In this document: positions 61,501-64,000 of the stretch, one piece after another
Numbering within the stretch: position 1 is the stretch's first letter
Layout: each line of letters opens with the position of its first letter
Assembly (NCBI GenBank): GCA_026874595.1
Contig: CM049314.1
Location: 891,318-955,317 of the forward strand
DNA: 64,000 bases
Direction of reading: 5' to 3'
DNA from: Sipunculus nudus
Taxonomy: Eukaryota; Annelida; Sipuncula; Golfingiida; Sipunculidae
Made by a program: the position numbers and the translations under genes
Notes under the pieces: model-generated
The model's input: only the letters and a program-made list of their open reading frames with translations
Told to the model about the DNA's origin: nothing
Databases searched by the model: none

Positions 61501-64000
61501 AATACCAGGTGTGACGACCTTCAAACCATACAAATAGTATACACAGAGTAAACCCAAATACCAGGTGAGACGATCTTCAAACCATACAAACAGTATACAC
61601 AAAGTAAACCCAAATACCAGGTGAGACGACCTTCAAACCATACAAACAGTATACACAGAGTAAACCCAAATACCAAGTGAGACGACCTTCAAACCATTCA
61701 AACAGTATACACAGAGAAAACCAGAATACTAGGAGAGACGACCTTCAAACCATACAAACAGTATACACAGATTAAACCAAAATACCAGGTGACACTATCT
61801 TCAAACCATACAAACAATATACACAGAGAAACTCAAATACCAGGTGAGACGACCTTCAAACCATACAAACAGTATACAGAGAATAAACCCAAATACCAGG
61901 TGTGACGACCTTCAGACCATACAAATAGTATACACAGAGTAAACCCAAATACCAGGTGAGACGATCTTCAAACCATACAAACAGTATACACAAAGTATAC
62001 CCAAATACCGGGTGAAACGATCTTCAAACCATACAAAGAGTATACACAGTAAACCCAAATACCAGGTGAGACGATCTCCAAACCATACAAACAGTATACA
62101 CAGAGTAAACCCAAATACCAGGTGAAACGATCTTCAAACCATACAAAAAGTATACACAGAGTAAACCCAAATACCAGGTGAGACGACCTTCAAATCCATA
62201 CAAACAGTATACACAGAGAAACCCTATTAACAGATGAGACGACCTTCAAACCATACAAACAATATACACAGAGAAACTCAAATACCAGGTGAGACGACCT
62301 TCAAACCATACAAACAGTATACAGAGAATAAACCCAAATACCAGATGTGACGACCTTCAAACCATACAAATAGTATACACAGAGTAAACCCAAATACCAG
62401 GTGAGACGATCTTCAAACTATACAAACAGTATACACAGAGTAAACCAAAATACCAGGTGAGACGACCTTCAAACCCTACAAATAGTATACATAGAGTAAA
62501 CCCAAATACAAAGTGAGACGATCTTCAAACCATACAAACAGTATACACAGATAAAACCAAAATACCAGTTGACACTATCTTCAAACCATACAAACAGTAT
62601 ACACAGAGTAAACCCAAATACCAAGTGAGACGACCTTCAAACCATACAAACAGTATACACAGAGAAAACCAAAATACCAGGCGAGACGACCTTCAAACCA
62701 TACCAACATTATACACAGATTAAACCCAAAGACCAGGTGACAGTACCTTTAAACCATACAAACAGTATACACAGATTAAACCCAAATACCAGGTGAAACG
62801 ATTTTCAAACCATACAAACGGTATACACAGAGTAAACCCAAATATTAAGTGAGACGACCTTCGAACCATACATACAGTATACACAGAGTAAACCCAAACA
62901 CCAAGTGAGACGACTTTCAAACCCTAGAAACAATATATACAGAGAAAACCAAATACCAAGTGAGACGACCTTCAAACCATACAAACAGTATACACAGAGA
63001 AAACCAAAATACCAGGCGAGACGACCTTCAAACCATACCAACATTATACACAGATTAAACCCAAATACCAGGTGACAGTACCTTTAAACCATACAAACAG
63101 TATACACAGATTAAACCAAAATACTAGGCGAGACGACCTTCAAACCATACAAACAGTATACACAGATTAAACCCAAATTCCAGGTGGCAGTACCTTTAAA
63201 CCATACAAACAGTATACACAAAGTAAACCCAAATACCAGGTGAGACGACCTTCAAACCATACAAACAGTATACAGAGAGTAAACCCAAATACTAGGTTTG
63301 ACGACTTTCAAACCATACAAATAATATACACAGAGTAAACCCAAATACCAGTTGAGACGATCTTCAAACCATACAAACAGTATACACAGAGTAAACCCAA
63401 ATACCAAGTGAGACGACCTTCAAACCATACAAATAGTATACACAGAGTAAACCCAAATACCAAGTGAGACGATCTTCAAACCATACACACAGTATACACA
63501 GAGTAAACCCAAGTACCAGGTGAGACAACCTTCAAAACATACAAACAGAGTACACAGATTAAACCAAATTACCAGGTGACACTATCTTCAAACCATACAA
63601 ACAGTATACACAGAGTAAACCCAAATACCAAGTGAGACGTCCTTCAAACAATACAAAGAGTATACACAGAGTAAACCCAAATACCAAGTGAGACTTCAAA
63701 CCATACAAACAGAATACACACAGTAAACCCAAGTACCAGGTTAGACAACCTTCAAAACATACAAACAGTATACACAGATTAAACCAAATTACCAGGTGAC
63801 ACTATCTTCAAACCATACAAACAGTATACACAGAGTAAACCCAAATACCAAGTGAGACGACCTTCAAACCATACAAACAGTATGCACAGGGAAAACCAAA
63901 ATACTAGGCGAGACGACCTTCAAACCATACAAACAGTATACACAGATTAAACCCAAATTCCAGGTGGCAGTACCTTTAAACCATACAAACAGTATACACA
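58514..64000 (+). repeat. 56-bp minisatellite of exon end plus splice donor, about 90-98 copies, continues past the window
   Basis: Unit TTCAAACCATACAAACAGTA then TACACAGAGTAAACCCAAAT then ACCAGGTGAGACGACC. The first unit is the real 3' end of exon 9 (45 nt) with 11 nt of intron. Most copies keep a donor-like CAG|GTGAGA or CAA|GTGAGA; variants include GTGTGA, GTGAAA and GTGACA. Higher-order copies are visible, for example 59.37-59.96 kb, 60.55-61.1 kb and 61.4-62.0 kb. The array is split near its start by the tRNA-like insertion. The unit length is not a multiple of three, so reading through shifts frame. Minus-strand frames (WYLGLLCVYCLYGLK and similar) are repeat shadows. Confidence 0.97.
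58588..58972 (+). mobile_element. tRNA-like SINE insertion (two related copies) inside the 56-bp array
   Basis: Two related blocks start GGGGTGACAT (58588 and 58824), continue GCGGACCGAACTGTCTCGCT or GCGGACCGAACCGTCTCGCT, and end with CCCACATGGGTTCGACTCC or CCCACATGGATTCGAATCCC, then CAGTATTTTCCCCTGAGCAA. GATTCGAATCC fits the Pol III B box; a TAGTGAAGC word upstream could be a weak A box. The second copy has about 46 extra bases between the boxes. Between them lies 130 bp of other sequence. They interrupt the 56-bp unit within its ATACAAACA part. A SINE is the best reading; a tRNA gene is not, since no cloverleaf could be built. Confidence 0.5.

Noticed and set aside
58366-63044. Minus-strand frames rich in WYLGLLCVYCLYGLK
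   Set aside because: Reverse translation of the 56-bp exon-donor satellite; frames shift between units because 56 is not a multiple of three.
6273-64000. Assembly artefact as explanation of the long arrays
   Set aside because: Units carry many distinct variants in ordered higher-order patterns, and exons between the arrays join in frame, which argues for real sequence; exact copy numbers may still be wrong.

Overview
The window is eukaryotic and most likely from a marine invertebrate. It is AT-rich outside its satellites and carries a spliced TRPC-type cation channel gene, CCCTAA telomere-type repeats, a decayed mariner transposon, tRNA-like SINE copies and several dispersed repeats of the kind common in molluscs and other lophotrochozoans or basal deuterostomes. 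A bivalve or other mollusc is my best guess, but the sequence does not settle it.

One host gene accounts for all convincing coding sequence. Nine plus-strand exons (4368-4532, 19415-19682, 22959-23098, 24555-24654, 25169-25320, 45340-45494, 51986-52187, 56573-56797, 58424-58558) join in phase at GT-AG junctions. They give about 514 codons of a TRPC channel: the segment before S1, S1 to S6, the pore, the TRP box (EWKFSR), the [12 protein letters not shown] segment and part of the C-terminal tail. The N-terminal ankyrin exons lie before the window or were not recognised. The last exons lie beyond the right edge.

The introns are almost entirely tandem repeats, about 44 kb of 64 kb. In order: a 61-bp telomere-like array (2.6-3.0 kb); a 33/66-bp array (6.3-19.4 kb) ending exactly at exon 2; a 39-bp array (19.7-21.0 kb) starting about 30 bp after exon 2; a 49/73-bp array (22.1-22.7 kb); a 73-bp, CpG-rich, G-run array of about 19 kb (26.1-45.2 kb); a 39-bp array (46.25-46.55 kb); a 69-bp array inside a 2.2-kb element with inverted ends (48.5-50.7 kb); a 27-bp array (52.6-56.56 kb) ending 12 bp before exon 8; and a 56-bp array (58.5 kb to the right edge) whose first unit is the 3' end of exon 9 plus its splice donor.

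The most notable observation is that several arrays appear to be made of splice junctions. The 56-bp array repeats 45 nt of exon plus 11 nt of intron, so each unit carries a donor-like CAG|GTGAG or a variant. The 33-bp array repeats a TTGACAG|GT acceptor-like block and merges into the true acceptor of exon 2. The 27-bp array resembles the acceptor-side start of exon 8. Exon 4 has a simple two-copy duplication of its acceptor (43-bp step), which looks like an early stage of the same process. I see no gene cluster or other multi-gene system. The long open frames in the arrays arise because 27, 33, 39 and 69 are multiples of three.
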